Source: Coturnix japonica (taxonomy: Eukaryota > Chordata > Aves > Galliformes > Phasianidae). Taken from it: DNA of 64,000 nt. The notes under the pieces are model-generated. The model searched no databases. It saw only the letters and a program-made list of their open reading frames with translations, and was not told where the DNA came from. How positions within the stretch are numbered: position 1 is the stretch's first letter; the number at the start of each line of letters is the position of its first letter. Shown one piece after another: positions 26,201-36,830 of this stretch. A program made the translations under genes and the position numbers. Location: assembly GCF_001577835.2 (NCBI RefSeq), contig NC_029532.1, positions 992,001-1,056,000 on the forward strand, read 5' to 3'.

Positions 26201-29200
26201 TCCTTGGTCTCTTCCCAAGAGATTGCTGTGTGTCGTCAAGGCAACTGGCCAAAAACATAAGTTGTGTTTTGTAGCTGGGCTGGGCTTTTTGGTTTTGGTC
26301 TGAGCTGGGCAGGAGCAAACATTTGTGTGCTGTCCCCATTGGGCCACTGAGCCACTGAGCCACCCATCCCCACAGCTCTGAGTGCAGTGACTGTTTGTGG
26401 GGCTGTCTGCTCCATCTGGGGGGGCAGGCAGGGGGAAGCACAAGAGGGATGGAAAAGCTGTCCCAGCTCTTGAATAAAGGCAGATTGAGCTGCTGAGGTG
26501 AGACAGGCAATCACAGAGCTGTGATGGCCATTCCAAGAGACCTCTCGGTGTGCTACCACCATCAGTGCAGGTGCAGCAGTGCAGTGGCTGCGGAAGAGGC
26601 TGGCTGAGCTGTCAGCTCGGGCAGTGAGGACAGGATACGTGCACAGGGATGGGAGGAGACCTACTGACCCTTGTTCTAAATGGGGCACTGGGGAGAGGAT
26701 GCAGAGCGTGGCTGTGACCTCTGCTCAGTGCTCATCTCCATCCTCTCTTATGGCAGCGGAAATGAGGAGACGTCAGCCTGTCAATAGCCCCAGGTGGAAG
26801 GAAAGGTCTTGCTGCAGGGTGTGGATCTTTTGGATCTCTGAGGATAAAATTTGGCTTTGGTGAGTCGACAGGAAGCAATCCCTGGTTACCTGCCAAAGGA
26901 ACTCACCTGGGGCTGTGGTAGGGATCTGAGGTTCTGTGTGATGTGGCTGGAGTGTTGCAGTGAGCTCTGGAGAAGGACGGCCGGCTGCTGGGCCCAGTGG
27001 GATGCCCAGGAGTGAGCTGCTGCTTGCAAGGTATGGCACAATTGGGTTTGCCTGTTAGTGCAAAAACCTGATGAAGATTCCCTCCCATCTCTGTTTTGGA
27101 GCTCTCAGGTCAAAGACTGGATTTATTTACCTTTTTTAGAGCCTTGTGCCTTACCATTCTCCATTTCCCGTGCCTGTGCTGTGCTGGTGGCACTGTGTGT
27201 GCTGCCTTTAAGGAGGGGCTGTAGGATGTGTCTGAAGGAATGTGTTGGATTTTTGGTAGGTGAGGTCAGCAGTGATTTCTGCTCGGAGTTTCTGCATGTC
27301 TGTGCTCAGTGTGGGGCCCTCCCCAGCAGAGATCGGTGCGAGCAGAACCACCCCATTCTAACTGCTGCTTTTGGCCCGTGCTTTAGATGGCTGAAGGCTG
27401 CAGACAGCAGTGCTTAGAGCTTAAAGCACCCAGCAGGATGGACTGAGCGTGTTGGTGCGTGGATATGTTGTTTTCTGTTTACTTGCTGCCTATCAGCGCC
27501 TCCAAACTCTGCTTCTGTCGCACCAGCCCAGTACCGATGGAGCACATGAGTCATGTTCATCTCAGCAGTGGGAGGGCTGTTGCAATCTGGGGTTCTCCAC
27601 AGCCTCACCCTGTGCTGAGCTGCTCCTGCACTTCACTTCTGCCCATCTCATGTGTGACAAATGGGGCACAAGAGCTACAGTAAAAAAGCTCTTAAGCAAA
27701 TCAGAAGCTGGTGGGATGTGCCCAGGGCTCAGTCTGGCCCTGGAATGTGAGAGATTTGGAGTGCTTTGTGCAGGAAGTCACACTGGAGGGTCTGTCATGT
27801 TGAGAGACTTTGTGAGCATCCTGGGAAGATCCAGTGCTGTTAGTGAAGGCGCCAGGCCCTGGCACTGATTGCACCGTGGCTTTGCCTGCTCTCTTTGTGC
27901 ATTCAGATGCATCCCATGCAGGGAGAGTTGGCTGACCCCTATGGGCTGAGCAATGCATGGATCCCTTGTTGAGCCATGGAAGGCTGTGGCTCTACGTGCA
28001 GATGTGCAAAGGGATGAAGGGCTCCTTTGGTGAATCACCACTTTGTGCTGCACCACTTGTGGCCAGTTGGGCACTGGGAGCTCTCCTTGGCTGCCATGGT
28101 GAAAGGAAGAGTTAAAACAGAGCTGTGTGCCCTGTGATGCTCTGGGAATGTCCCTGCCCTGTTCTTTCTCAGCAGGAATTTGAAACTTCCCCATGTCTTG
28201 TGTGAGGAGTTTAATATTTCGAATCTCCATGCATTGCTCCTGTCTACCATGTGCTTCAGCATATTGATTACACAGGGCTGCCTTTGTGGGTTGCCTTGTA
28301 AATGGAGACTTTCTTGTTTTGCCCGGTGGTTGGGAGCTGGGATGCAGTCCTGGAGGCAGTCCCCCCCTTTGCCAGCAGCACAGTGCTGCCCTGATGTGCT
28401 TTGCTCTAAACCCGTGGTGTTTCTGGCTCTGTTCAGTGACTCAGTTCTGCGGCTGGTCATTGAGTAAAACCGAGTGTTGCTGTTGGAAAACACATCTCAG
28501 AAAAGCACGATCAAGTGAATGGAAGGTGGAGCAGCCAACAGAGCTGTACAGTGACAGAAAAATGCCATCTGTCATTTCTGAGCACACCAAGGCAGCCAGA
28601 GCAGCATGGGGTTAATGTGATAGAGGAGCTGTGTCTTGTCTACTCCATCCCTAGGGAATTCCAAGGAAAAACCCCTCCTTCTTGTTCCAAGGAAAGGCTT
28701 TAGATGTACAGATGCTCCTTGTCTTCTCTAGAAAGCCAGTGCCTTGTTAATGTGTTGAGGCTACTGCAGAGCTTGCTACATGGCAGCACAGAGCTTGGAG
28801 GCTGTTCTGCATTATGACCACCCAATGTGCCCAGGGTTTGGTGCCTGCTCAGCTGCCCATGCTATCCCCATGGATCTCCAAGGGATGCTATGCAGCAGCA
28901 GGCTTCCCAGGGCCCCCAGCTGACTGTGCTGCAGTTCTCAGGTCTCTAACGTGATGTCTTGGGCTATTGGCTCTTGTCTTTGTCTCACTGACCAAATCCC
29001 TTGACTTCCACTGCAGTGAAAGAGATGTAGCAAAGCTCAGTGTAAGGCTGTGTGGAAGCACGGGTTGATTTTCCTTCAGAATACTGATTTATTCATGCTT
29101 GATTGAGGTTTCAGTCCAATCCTGCTCACTGTCTGTGCTCCCTGCAGGTATCAGCCCAAACCCTCCCGCTGCTGCTGAGAAAGGAGGAGGCATTTGGCTG

Positions 29201-32200
29201 ACCAGGCGTGAAAAGCTGCTGAACCAGCTGCTCTCAATCACACCCAGCAGTGTGCTGGCAGCCCACACGTGCCCTGGGGATGCAGGAGGCAGCACAGTCC
29301 CTCATTTTGTCATTGCAGGATTACATTGCTCGGGGAGGAGAATGGTTAGAGGGAATGAGTATCTGAGAGGAGCAGCTCTGCTGTTGCTTTGGCTCTGCCA
29401 TGCCAGCCAAGCGTGGTGCTGATGGGTGGAGAAAAGCCACAATGCAGAGATTGATCTGCATCCTCAGCTCCGGGAGCTCTGTGGTTTGCTCTGATATCCT
29501 TGTGCTGGGAGCTGCCATCAGTGCTGTGCTCTGCCCTTCACTGCAGAGACTTTCAGGCTTCTCACCCTGACTATGGGAGCTGAGGCCTTCCTTGTTTCTT
29601 GTCTGTGCAGGCTGGTCCTGACAGCATCTCTCGAAACAAAACAGACTTCTCTTTTCCCTATTTGTGTTCCTAAGCCGTGTACAACTACCAGCATTGGGCT
29701 TGCTGGGCGATGTTTACCCTGGCTTCTCTTTCCTGAGTACTCTATTACTCATTACTGCTCAAATCCTAGCAAATAAATAAATGATTTTTGCTATGGCAAC
29801 GAGAACCCAGTGGTTCAACAGCACAGTGTTCCCCCAAAAACAGCTTTATTCTTCCCGTTGTGGCTCCAATTGCTGTGAGTGTTCCTGTGTAGGTGCACGG
29901 CTGGGGTTGGACTCTGGTTATGTGACACAGCTCTGCATGAAGCATTCCACTGAGCAAATACTGCTAAATCCCTGCAAACACCCCCAGCTGAAGGCTGCAG
30001 TTTTCCTCCCCTGAACAGGGCTGGCTCTTGGGACGTGTTTTTCTCCTAAAGAAACAAACCCAGCGCTTTTATGTTCCTGCAAAGCCAGGGCTGCTGTGAC
30101 CGAGTTTCCAGTTTGTTATTCCCAGCTGCTTCCCAGTCTCACAATAAGCTGTTCCTCCGCTGTTTGCTTTGCTGGGGTGCGTCCTTGAGAGCTCTATGGC
30201 AGCAGGGCCCTTCCGTGGTGTGTAGGAGTGGGGTATCCACGCAGACTGGCTGGCGTGGTGTGGGGCTGGCACTGCTCGGATTCAGTCCCACTGTCTCTGG
30301 GTGCTGCTTGTGCTGCTCCTGCTGGGGCCTTGCTGTGGGGTTGGGCTGCAACAGTGAAAACACTGAGCTCCATCTCCCAGGCTTGGATGGCTCAGCAGCT
30401 CCATCCCACAGCCCCCAGCCTGGCAGCATCGCTTGGCCCCACACAGAGACACATTGTGAGCCATCGCTGCTGCCTCGGGCCAGGGAGCATGTAGGTCAGC
30501 AGTGGGGTGAAGCCTGGGGAGCAGCCCTTGAGTGCTCCAGCACAGGGACGTCTCACTGCAGCCCCCTTCTCTGAAATGGGATCAGCCCGTGCTGCTGCAA
30601 GGCTGCTTAGGACCACCTGCTCTTCACCTTAGGAGCACCTTAGGGCTGCTCCTCAGCCTGGGGTGTACTTTGTGTGCAAAGGAAAGTGTGGCACACAGAG
30701 CAGCTGTATTGCATCTCCTTCCTACTGATTGCATGGGATGAGAAGAGAACCTACAGAATTAAGCAAGGCCGATCCTGCCCCTTAATTCTGTTCGTAACCC
30801 TATTAGTTCAGTTTTAAATGCAGTTAGAAGTAAGGGGATCAAAACACCCTTTTAGGCAGCTGGTCCTGAGCCCTGATCTGCATTGGCTCGATACTCCCCT
30901 ATTTTTGGCTTTAACGTATTCCTGGCAGGCTTATCCTCCTTGTTTGTCTGTGTTGTGTGCTGGCATCAGCAGTTCTTCTCTGCTCCTTGGTGTTTATTTT
31001 CTTGGTGTACTTACAAAGAGCTTAAACGCTTTTCCTTGACCTCTGTTTTTGTTAGTGTCAGCAGGCTGAATTTCAGCTCCACCTGCCCAGGAAAGGTGAA
31101 TTGATTGTAACCAGATCTTCAGAGCTGTAGGTAATGATTAGGACAGCTTTGAACCTGGAGAGACTACATCTGGAGTTACTGTGTCTGGGTTTGGCCTTTT
31201 TGCTCTGGGCAAGTTGTGTCTTCTGCTTTTATTCAGGTGTGATGAAGTTTTCACCATTGCTGAGGTCATGAGGAGGCTCTTAGAGCAAGGGTTGGTCTTG
31301 TACTCCACACCTCTGGGGCTCCTGACTGTCCCATCTGTTTGGCTGTCAGCCTCTGTGGTTCCTCTTGGCACAGTGAGATTCAGCAGGGCACGTGGGGAAA
31401 GGTGTGGGAGGACACAGTGCCTTCCTTATGGGATGGTGGAGCTTTGGGGTGGAGGTGCTCTGCCGGTTCAAACATTGGGAGCGATAGTTTCTCATGCTGC
31501 TTTCTAACGATTCTCCTTTGCTGTTGTCTAGATGAAGATCTCTTTCAATGAGACAAGTTTGCAGACCATGTTTGAGTATCCATCCGAGAGCTCACTGGCG
31601 GAAGAGGAGGAAGAGGAGGAGGAGGAGGAAGGACGCGCTTCTGAAACAGAGGACAAATCTCGTCCCTTTCACATTCCACGCCCTAACAGCATTTTGCATC
31701 CCAATGCAGCTAGCCCAGGTGGGTGAGGGCAGGGACTGCAGGGTTATTGGTGGTGTCTGACCCTGTCTGTGTTGCCTACAGCTGTTATGAGTCCCAGGCA
31801 GCTGGAAATGTTAGCAGAGGTGATATGACAGCAGAATTGGTTTTAGTGGGGACAGAGTTTGAAACCAGATCGGGGGACTCCCAGGCCTCTCTTGCATGAG
31901 ATGCAGTGAAACTGAAAAATGTAGAATTTAAAAGTACCCTTTATGCTGAGAGGGTTGGTGATGCTGCAGTGTCTGCTAGCAGCTCTGGGCAGGGAAACTG
32001 ACAGCCACTGGAGAGCATGGCATAGGCTTGTACCTGCAGCAGGCACAGGTTCCTTGCCCATCCTGCAGGTGGGCAGCTCCCATCTTGTTCCTGCCAGAAT
32101 TATGACCCCTCTTCCCATTGGGGTGTTGAGAGACATTCACGCCAGCTTTGTCCTTGCAGCAGATCTATCCAGCTACACCCCAAAGCACTCTGTGAAGTTC

Positions 32201-32676
32201 AGCGAGTGGCAGGAGCAGAAGTATGAGGAGATGCCTGCCAAGGGACCCCTCCTGAAGGAAGCTGATGGGAACCAAGTCATGGTGAGGATTCAGAGCAGTT
32301 TCTGGCTTTGTCCTGGGGTTCTCTCCTTCTGGACAGTGGGGGGAACAGGGTCTGCGTTCTCCAGAACATGTTTCCTGAGCACTGAGAGAAGGTTAATGCA
32401 AACTCCCACTGCCACCAGCTGCCCTGCCTTGTGTGTACGTAAGGCAGTCATAAGGCAGCTGGCCCTCTGTGCTGCACGGCACTTCTGGAGGGGAATTAAT
32501 GTACTCATTAGCCACAGGCAAGGTGCCACCACAGCCCTCACTGCCCAGAGCCATGGGTCCTCGTTTGCTTTTGATCTGGTGATGATTCCATTTCAATTCT
32601 GCTTCCTCCACAGCTCACCCCAGCTGAGAAGGGCGGACTCTCCGACTTCAGCAGTGAGCCAGCTCTGTACTTCTGA
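23278..32676 (+). CDS. TPRN: TPRN (taperin), complete, 4 exons
   Basis: Taperin is an actin-associated, protein phosphatase 1-docking protein at the taper of hair-cell stereocilia; human mutations cause deafness (DFNB79). Exons: 23278-25236 (653 codons), 31532-31718, 32160-32281 and 32614-32676, about 776 residues against 711 in human. The start ATG has a strong context (gccgccATG). Residues 15-35 hold WKREILERKRAKL, the conserved taperin/phostensin N-terminal motif; NPFMRLENERRR follows near residue 68. The middle is long, Pro/Ala/Ser-rich and low-complexity. Exon 2 begins MKISF, containing the KISF PP1-docking (RVxF-type) motif, followed by SLQTMFEYPSESS and an acidic Glu run. Exons 3-4 give SSYTPKHSVKFSEWQEQ and LSDFSSEPALYF, which match the human C-terminus. 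Intron 1 is 6.3 kb. It converges on SSNA1. Confidence 0.96.
24298..24352 (+). repeat. TPRN: 27-bp coding tandem duplication in TPRN exon 1
   Basis: The unit encoding Pro-Pro-Pro-Ser-Arg-Val-Pro-Glu-Pro occurs twice in a row and almost identically at the DNA level (cccagccgtgtccccgagcc at 24301 and again at 24328). The length is a multiple of three, so the frame is kept. It looks like a recent in-frame duplication in the disordered proline-rich region. Confidence 0.85.
25237..31531 (+). other. TPRN: TPRN intron 1 (6.3 kb), no other gene seen
   Basis: The interval is bounded by the donor after AAGAAG at 25236 and the acceptor ctgttgtctag at 31531. No coding series, RNA gene or long repeat is recognisable inside. 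A small imperfect local duplication (ggattagg...ctattaggc types) lies near 25510-25560. If the intron is retained, the exon 1 frame continues 34 codons to a stop at 25336-25338. Confidence 0.75.
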
Positions 32677-33259
32677 TTGCTCCATCTCTGAGCCTGCAGC
32701 AGCAGCTGCTGGGCAGAGCCTGGCAGTGCATCACAGAAACCACCGCCTGGGTCCCTCCCTCATCACAGTCTTCACAGCATCCTGATGCCAAGGGTGGACT
32801 AGATGCCATTGGGCATCTTTGGAGAATATTTGCACTGGGTTCTGGGACCTAAACAACTGTTTTTTTTAATGCATATGGTTTATTCTCCCTGTGGCCTTGC
32901 ATATTCCTTGTTCAAGATCAGCTGTTGATAAGACAGGTATCTTAAAGCAATGTGTAACCCCAGGATAGGTGTAGATGCTCTCAGTGCTAATGACTCTGCT
33001 CATCCAAGTGCTGAGTGGGGCCTGGACAGCATTTGTAACACTTCTCTCACCAGAGGCCCCAGTGATGGAAGCTGTGGGCAGGTGGCTGGGCTCACTGCAT
33101 GGTTCTGACAGCCAGGCTGCAGTGGTTGGAAGAACTGAGGATTCGTGGGTTGTTCTCGTTGTGTTTTTGGGTCTCATTTCACCAACTGTCATGGAATTTA
33201 CGTGCCAGTTAAGCTCTTGTGAAGGAACCTGAATGCACTGTGTGGGTGATGGGGAGGGG

Positions 33260-33265
33260 AATAAA
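33260..33265 (+). promoter_or_regulatory. TPRN: TPRN polyadenylation signal AATAAA
   Basis: The first canonical AATAAA past the TPRN stop codon lies 584 bases downstream, with a GT-rich stretch after it. It is about 1 kb from the likely SSNA1 3' end on the other strand, so the two genes converge without evident overlap. Confidence 0.6.
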
Positions 33266-34292
33266 TGCCTTCAGTTTTAGGTGTCACTTTTGCACTGACA
33301 GCAGGAAGCACCCAGTCCAACTGGAGCCTTGTGAGGGTTCCCAAACGTTGGCCATAGCTTTGATCTCTCTGTAACTACTTGTGCTCTGCAGGCTCCACTA
33401 ACTCTAATTGTGCTTGTTTGCCCATTCCTCTTTGTTCTGTTTTGGCATCTAATGGGGCCAGGCCTGAGACTGATGTGTCTTGGGTGGTGGGGAGACTTGC
33501 TTCTTGCCTTGCTCACTCTATTTCCCTATGCAAAGCACAGGAGGATCATTTCACTCCTTCCTTCTGCAGAACTTGAACAAGGAATATGATTTATTTTTTC
33601 TAGTATTTTTATAGTTCTGTTGGAATTGTTTGATGCAGCCAATATACAAAGGAATCTCCTCGACTCTTCCATTTAAATTTTCTACGACTGTACACACTCA
33701 GGGTCAAAATTGCACTCTGGAAAAGACCGAACACTGCTGCTAATGTGATTTGTACTTCTGGGATTAAAAGAGATGCGGTTGGAACAGACACGGCCTCTCT
33801 GGGCTTTGTGAAAGGGGTGGTCCCCCACGCGTGGCTCTGTCAGAAGGACCAGGCTGCCATCTTTTGGTGATGTTTGGGTTTTATTGGCTTGTGTATGATA
33901 GATAGACAATGTCTGTCTGAGCTGACACTGATCTATGATCTGAAAATGTTCTTTATACCTTTTTACATCTTGGACAGTGGAAAACTTGAGCTGTGAGCTT
34001 ATGGCAGCCCCGGCTCCTGAGCTGCAGCATAACAGATGTGTAAGTGGTGAACACAGAGCTGCCTGTCCTGGCTTTGTTCTGCTGTGAGTCAATGAGGGAT
34101 GCTGACCAATATCCCACAGGCTGCTCTGCTGCGTTCAGCCAACTGCAGTGCTGCTGGGGGTGCTGATCCCACTGAAGGAGCTTTGTGCCCTCTCCTCCCC
34201 TAGCTGGGACAGGCCCCTGGTGCTCTGCTGCACCCAGCAGCTCTCTAATACCAAAATGCTTCTGAAAGGAAAAGATAATTCTGCAACACGCT

Positions 34293-34298
34293 TTTATT
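34293..34298 (-). promoter_or_regulatory. SSNA1: SSNA1 polyadenylation signal (AATAAA on minus strand)
   Basis: TTTATT on the plus strand reads AATAAA on the minus strand, 72 bases past the SSNA1 stop codon. Its position fits a short 3' UTR. Confidence 0.65.
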
Positions 34299-34369
34299 AA
34301 TGGTGACATCCTTGCACCAGAACAGCAGCTGCCCCCCACCAAGGGGCCTGGCCAGGCTGAAGAGCAGCT

Positions 34370-36544
34370 TTAGGAATGCTTTTGTCCAGGTGTTTGCTTT
34401 GAGGTGCTCGAAGGCTCCCTGGCTTTGCTAGCATTCCTGATGTCTCCCTTCAGGGCATCTAGCAATGTCTGAGAACTCTCCAGAATCTGGGAAAGAAGGA
34501 AATAAAAACAGCTTATGTATTTTGTATCAACTAAACAGTTCTCTCTGAGCTCAGCTGATGTACCCTGCAGCAGGAGGGATCCTCCACCCTCTGAGCAATA
34601 CAGCACTGGGAGTTGAGGTGTCTTGTCTCACTGCAGGGATGGCTGGGCAGGAATTTCTCTGGTTATGCCCATATTCTGAATCACAAAAACCTTGAGCCAT
34701 TTCTCTGCCCTGGAACATAAAGCAGAGACTTTCCTGCAGCAGGTTGTGCATTTAAGTTTACTTCCTACTTGGGCTTCTTGGAGCAGTATTAAAATTGCAG
34801 GCAGCAGACTCAGTGTTTTCCACTACTAAACCTGCATGCTTCAGGTCTCTTGCTTTGATAAGTAACCCCACAATGACCTTAAATCAGACTAAATCTCACT
34901 CCTTTCATTCATTTTCTTCTGTTTTTAGCACATATTTTATACCATCTCACACTCCCATCTGTTGTGCCCAGGAGATCAAGGCAACACCAGGCTTAGATCT
35001 CACTGCCTGTGCAGCTCACCTGTTTACAGTGGGCACCTGTAACAGAACATGGCTGTTTCAGTCCCAGTGATAGCTTATACTCATTCCTATGGCCTCACAG
35101 GGGTATGAAATGGTCAGGGGAGAGGTGAGGAGCCCTGCAGAGGGATCCTGCTGTCTTTCCCCCATATCAGAGCATGGTGCGTGTATTAGGGTGAGTCCTG
35201 AGTCTCCCCTGGGCCGGGGAAGGGCAAGGAGCACCATCACACAGAGACCTGAATGCACAGGAGGGGACTCTGCTCCTCATTTCAGTCTGCAGGATGACCA
35301 TGTTTCCTCTCCTCACCCCTTGGCTTCTCACCTGCTGTGACTCTGTCCCCTAATTTCAATAAACACGGCTTTGTTTGTAGGACAGGGGGTCGTGGTTTGT
35401 ATCTCAGGGAAGGTTTCTTTTCCAACCTGTGCTGTTTGTGGTGTAACTTTACAACACCGCTTCCAAGCTGTTCCATTCTCACACAAGTTCTCCCCAACCT
35501 TTGGGTCCTGGAGTGCTTCCTCACATCACCTTCCCTTCCAAACAGTGTCCTGGTGGGTCTGACATCCCTGTGTGTCATCACAGCCCTATGAGGTGTGTTG
35601 GCTGAGTGCGGCAGCTGGGCTGTGCCCCTCGTGTGCTGCATTGGGGTGTGTGCTGATGGAAGTCTTGACTCTTTACAGTCATTAGCAGCTAATGTGGGAG
35701 ATGCAGAGGGTCCATCAGGGTTTACACAGGGTATGGCAGCTGAACCAACTTCTCTTTTAGTGCTGGATGATAAATATTCCACAAATATTTATTTATATAC
35801 TTATATTTATTACTAATGAGTGAATTGTGGCAGCTGGTTGCCTCCCAACCCCCAGCACTTCCCATGTTTAGTGCAGGTCCGGCTGGGTGAGGAGGATGCC
35901 GTGCTTACAGCACTTCAAAAGACACATGTGAGAAAGGAAAATGTAGGCGACCACCTGGAGAAACTTTTATTTCTTCAAGTGCTGAGTGGGGCTTGAATGA
36001 AGAGCTGAGCTCAGCTGAATGGAGCAGGCACAGAACCGTGGGATCGTTTGAACTGGAAGGGGCCTTAAAGGCCATCAGGTCCCACTCCCTGCAGTGCTCA
36101 TGGACACCCTGAGCTCCATCAGTGCTCAGAGCTCCATTCCTGACCTCAAATGTCTGCACCAACTCCTCCCCGCTCTGTCTCCCCCTGGTGTATGGGGTTC
36201 CCTATGGCCGTACCTTGCCATAAGCCGCCTCGCTCTCAGCGATGCTGTTTTCCAGCTGCCGTTTTGCAGCCAGGTTCCGCGCCGTTCGCTCGGAGCTTCG
36301 GGCCAAGCGCTCTGTGAGCGCCGCGATGCGGCTCTGCAGCCGTTCTCTCTCCGCCTCCTCCTCCCGGATCCTCTCGCTCAGCTCATCCCGCCGTGCTCGG
36401 AGCTCGGCCAGCCCTGCTCGGACCCACCACCACCACCATCACCGTGTGAGCACCGGCTGCTCGCTGCCCCCCTCCCGTCCCCGCTCACCCACCCTCCAGC
36501 AGCGCAGCGTTGTAGCCCTGCAGCGTTTCCCCGGTTCCGCTCAT
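34370..36544 (-). CDS. SSNA1: SSNA1 (NA14), complete, 3 exons
   Basis: SSNA1/NA14 is a small self-assembling coiled-coil protein of centrosomes, basal bodies and the midbody that binds microtubules and spastin. Exons read on the minus strand: 36544-36493 (start ATG 36544-36542), 36413-36214 and 34486-34370 (stop TAA), giving 122 residues against 119 in human. The reading starts MSGTGETLQGYNAALLEG, then LAELRARRDELSERI, then EEEAERERLQSRIAALTERL and AESEAAYGK. The last exon begins ILESSQTLLDALKGDIRNA, where human has ILESSQTLLSVLKREAGNL. Nearly the whole chain is heptad-like and predicted coiled coil. Intron 1 is only 79 bases; intron 2 is 1.73 kb and contains a CR1 fragment. It is transcribed away from ANAPC2 across a 47-bp gap. 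Confidence 0.95.
36030..36178 (-). mobile_element. CR1 LINE fragment (3' end, inverted)
   Basis: The plus strand reads ggatcgtttgaactggaagg, then ggccttaaaggccatcaggtcc and cactccctgcagtgctc. This is the reverse complement of a CR1 3' end, followed by more diverged CR1 body. It lies in SSNA1 intron 2, in sense with SSNA1. Confidence 0.75.
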
Positions 36545-36830
36545 CGTGCGGCCCCAACGGCGGCTCCGCGCTCCGCCCCTTCCTGCGGGACATGGAGGCG
36601 GCGGGTGCGGGGCTGTCGGCGGCGTGGAGCGCACTCAGTGCCGCCCTGGTACCGCCCGCAGCGCTGGGGCTGGTGAGCGGGGAGAGGGGGCAAAGGGATG
36701 GGGGGATAGACGGGACGGGATGGGGGGGTGTGGGTCACGGTGCGGCCCCAGCAGCGGGTAATGGGGGTAACGGTGGCCGTTGTGCGGGTGGTTGGGCTGA
36801 GCCCCCCCCGGCACATCGCTGCCGTGTGCG
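36230..36830. promoter_or_regulatory. Bidirectional CpG-island promoter SSNA1/ANAPC2
   Basis: Divergent start codons lie at 36544-36542 (SSNA1, minus) and 36592-36594 (ANAPC2, plus) with 47 bases between them, in a CpG-dense island. The gap contains a GC box (ctccgcccc) and an Ets-like cttcctgcggg. No TATA box is seen, as is typical of housekeeping bidirectional promoters. With so little room, both 5' UTRs must be short or the transcripts must overlap. Confidence 0.85.

Noticed and set aside
31943-32785. 280-codon frame spanning TPRN exons 3 and 4
   Set aside because: It is open by chance across the introns. Only the parts 32160-32281 and the separate frame at 32614-32676 match taperin.
32765-32815. 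Possible CR1 tail after the TPRN stop (ggactagatgccattgggca)
   Set aside because: It lacks the cccttccaac core and the terminal octamer, so similarity may be accidental.
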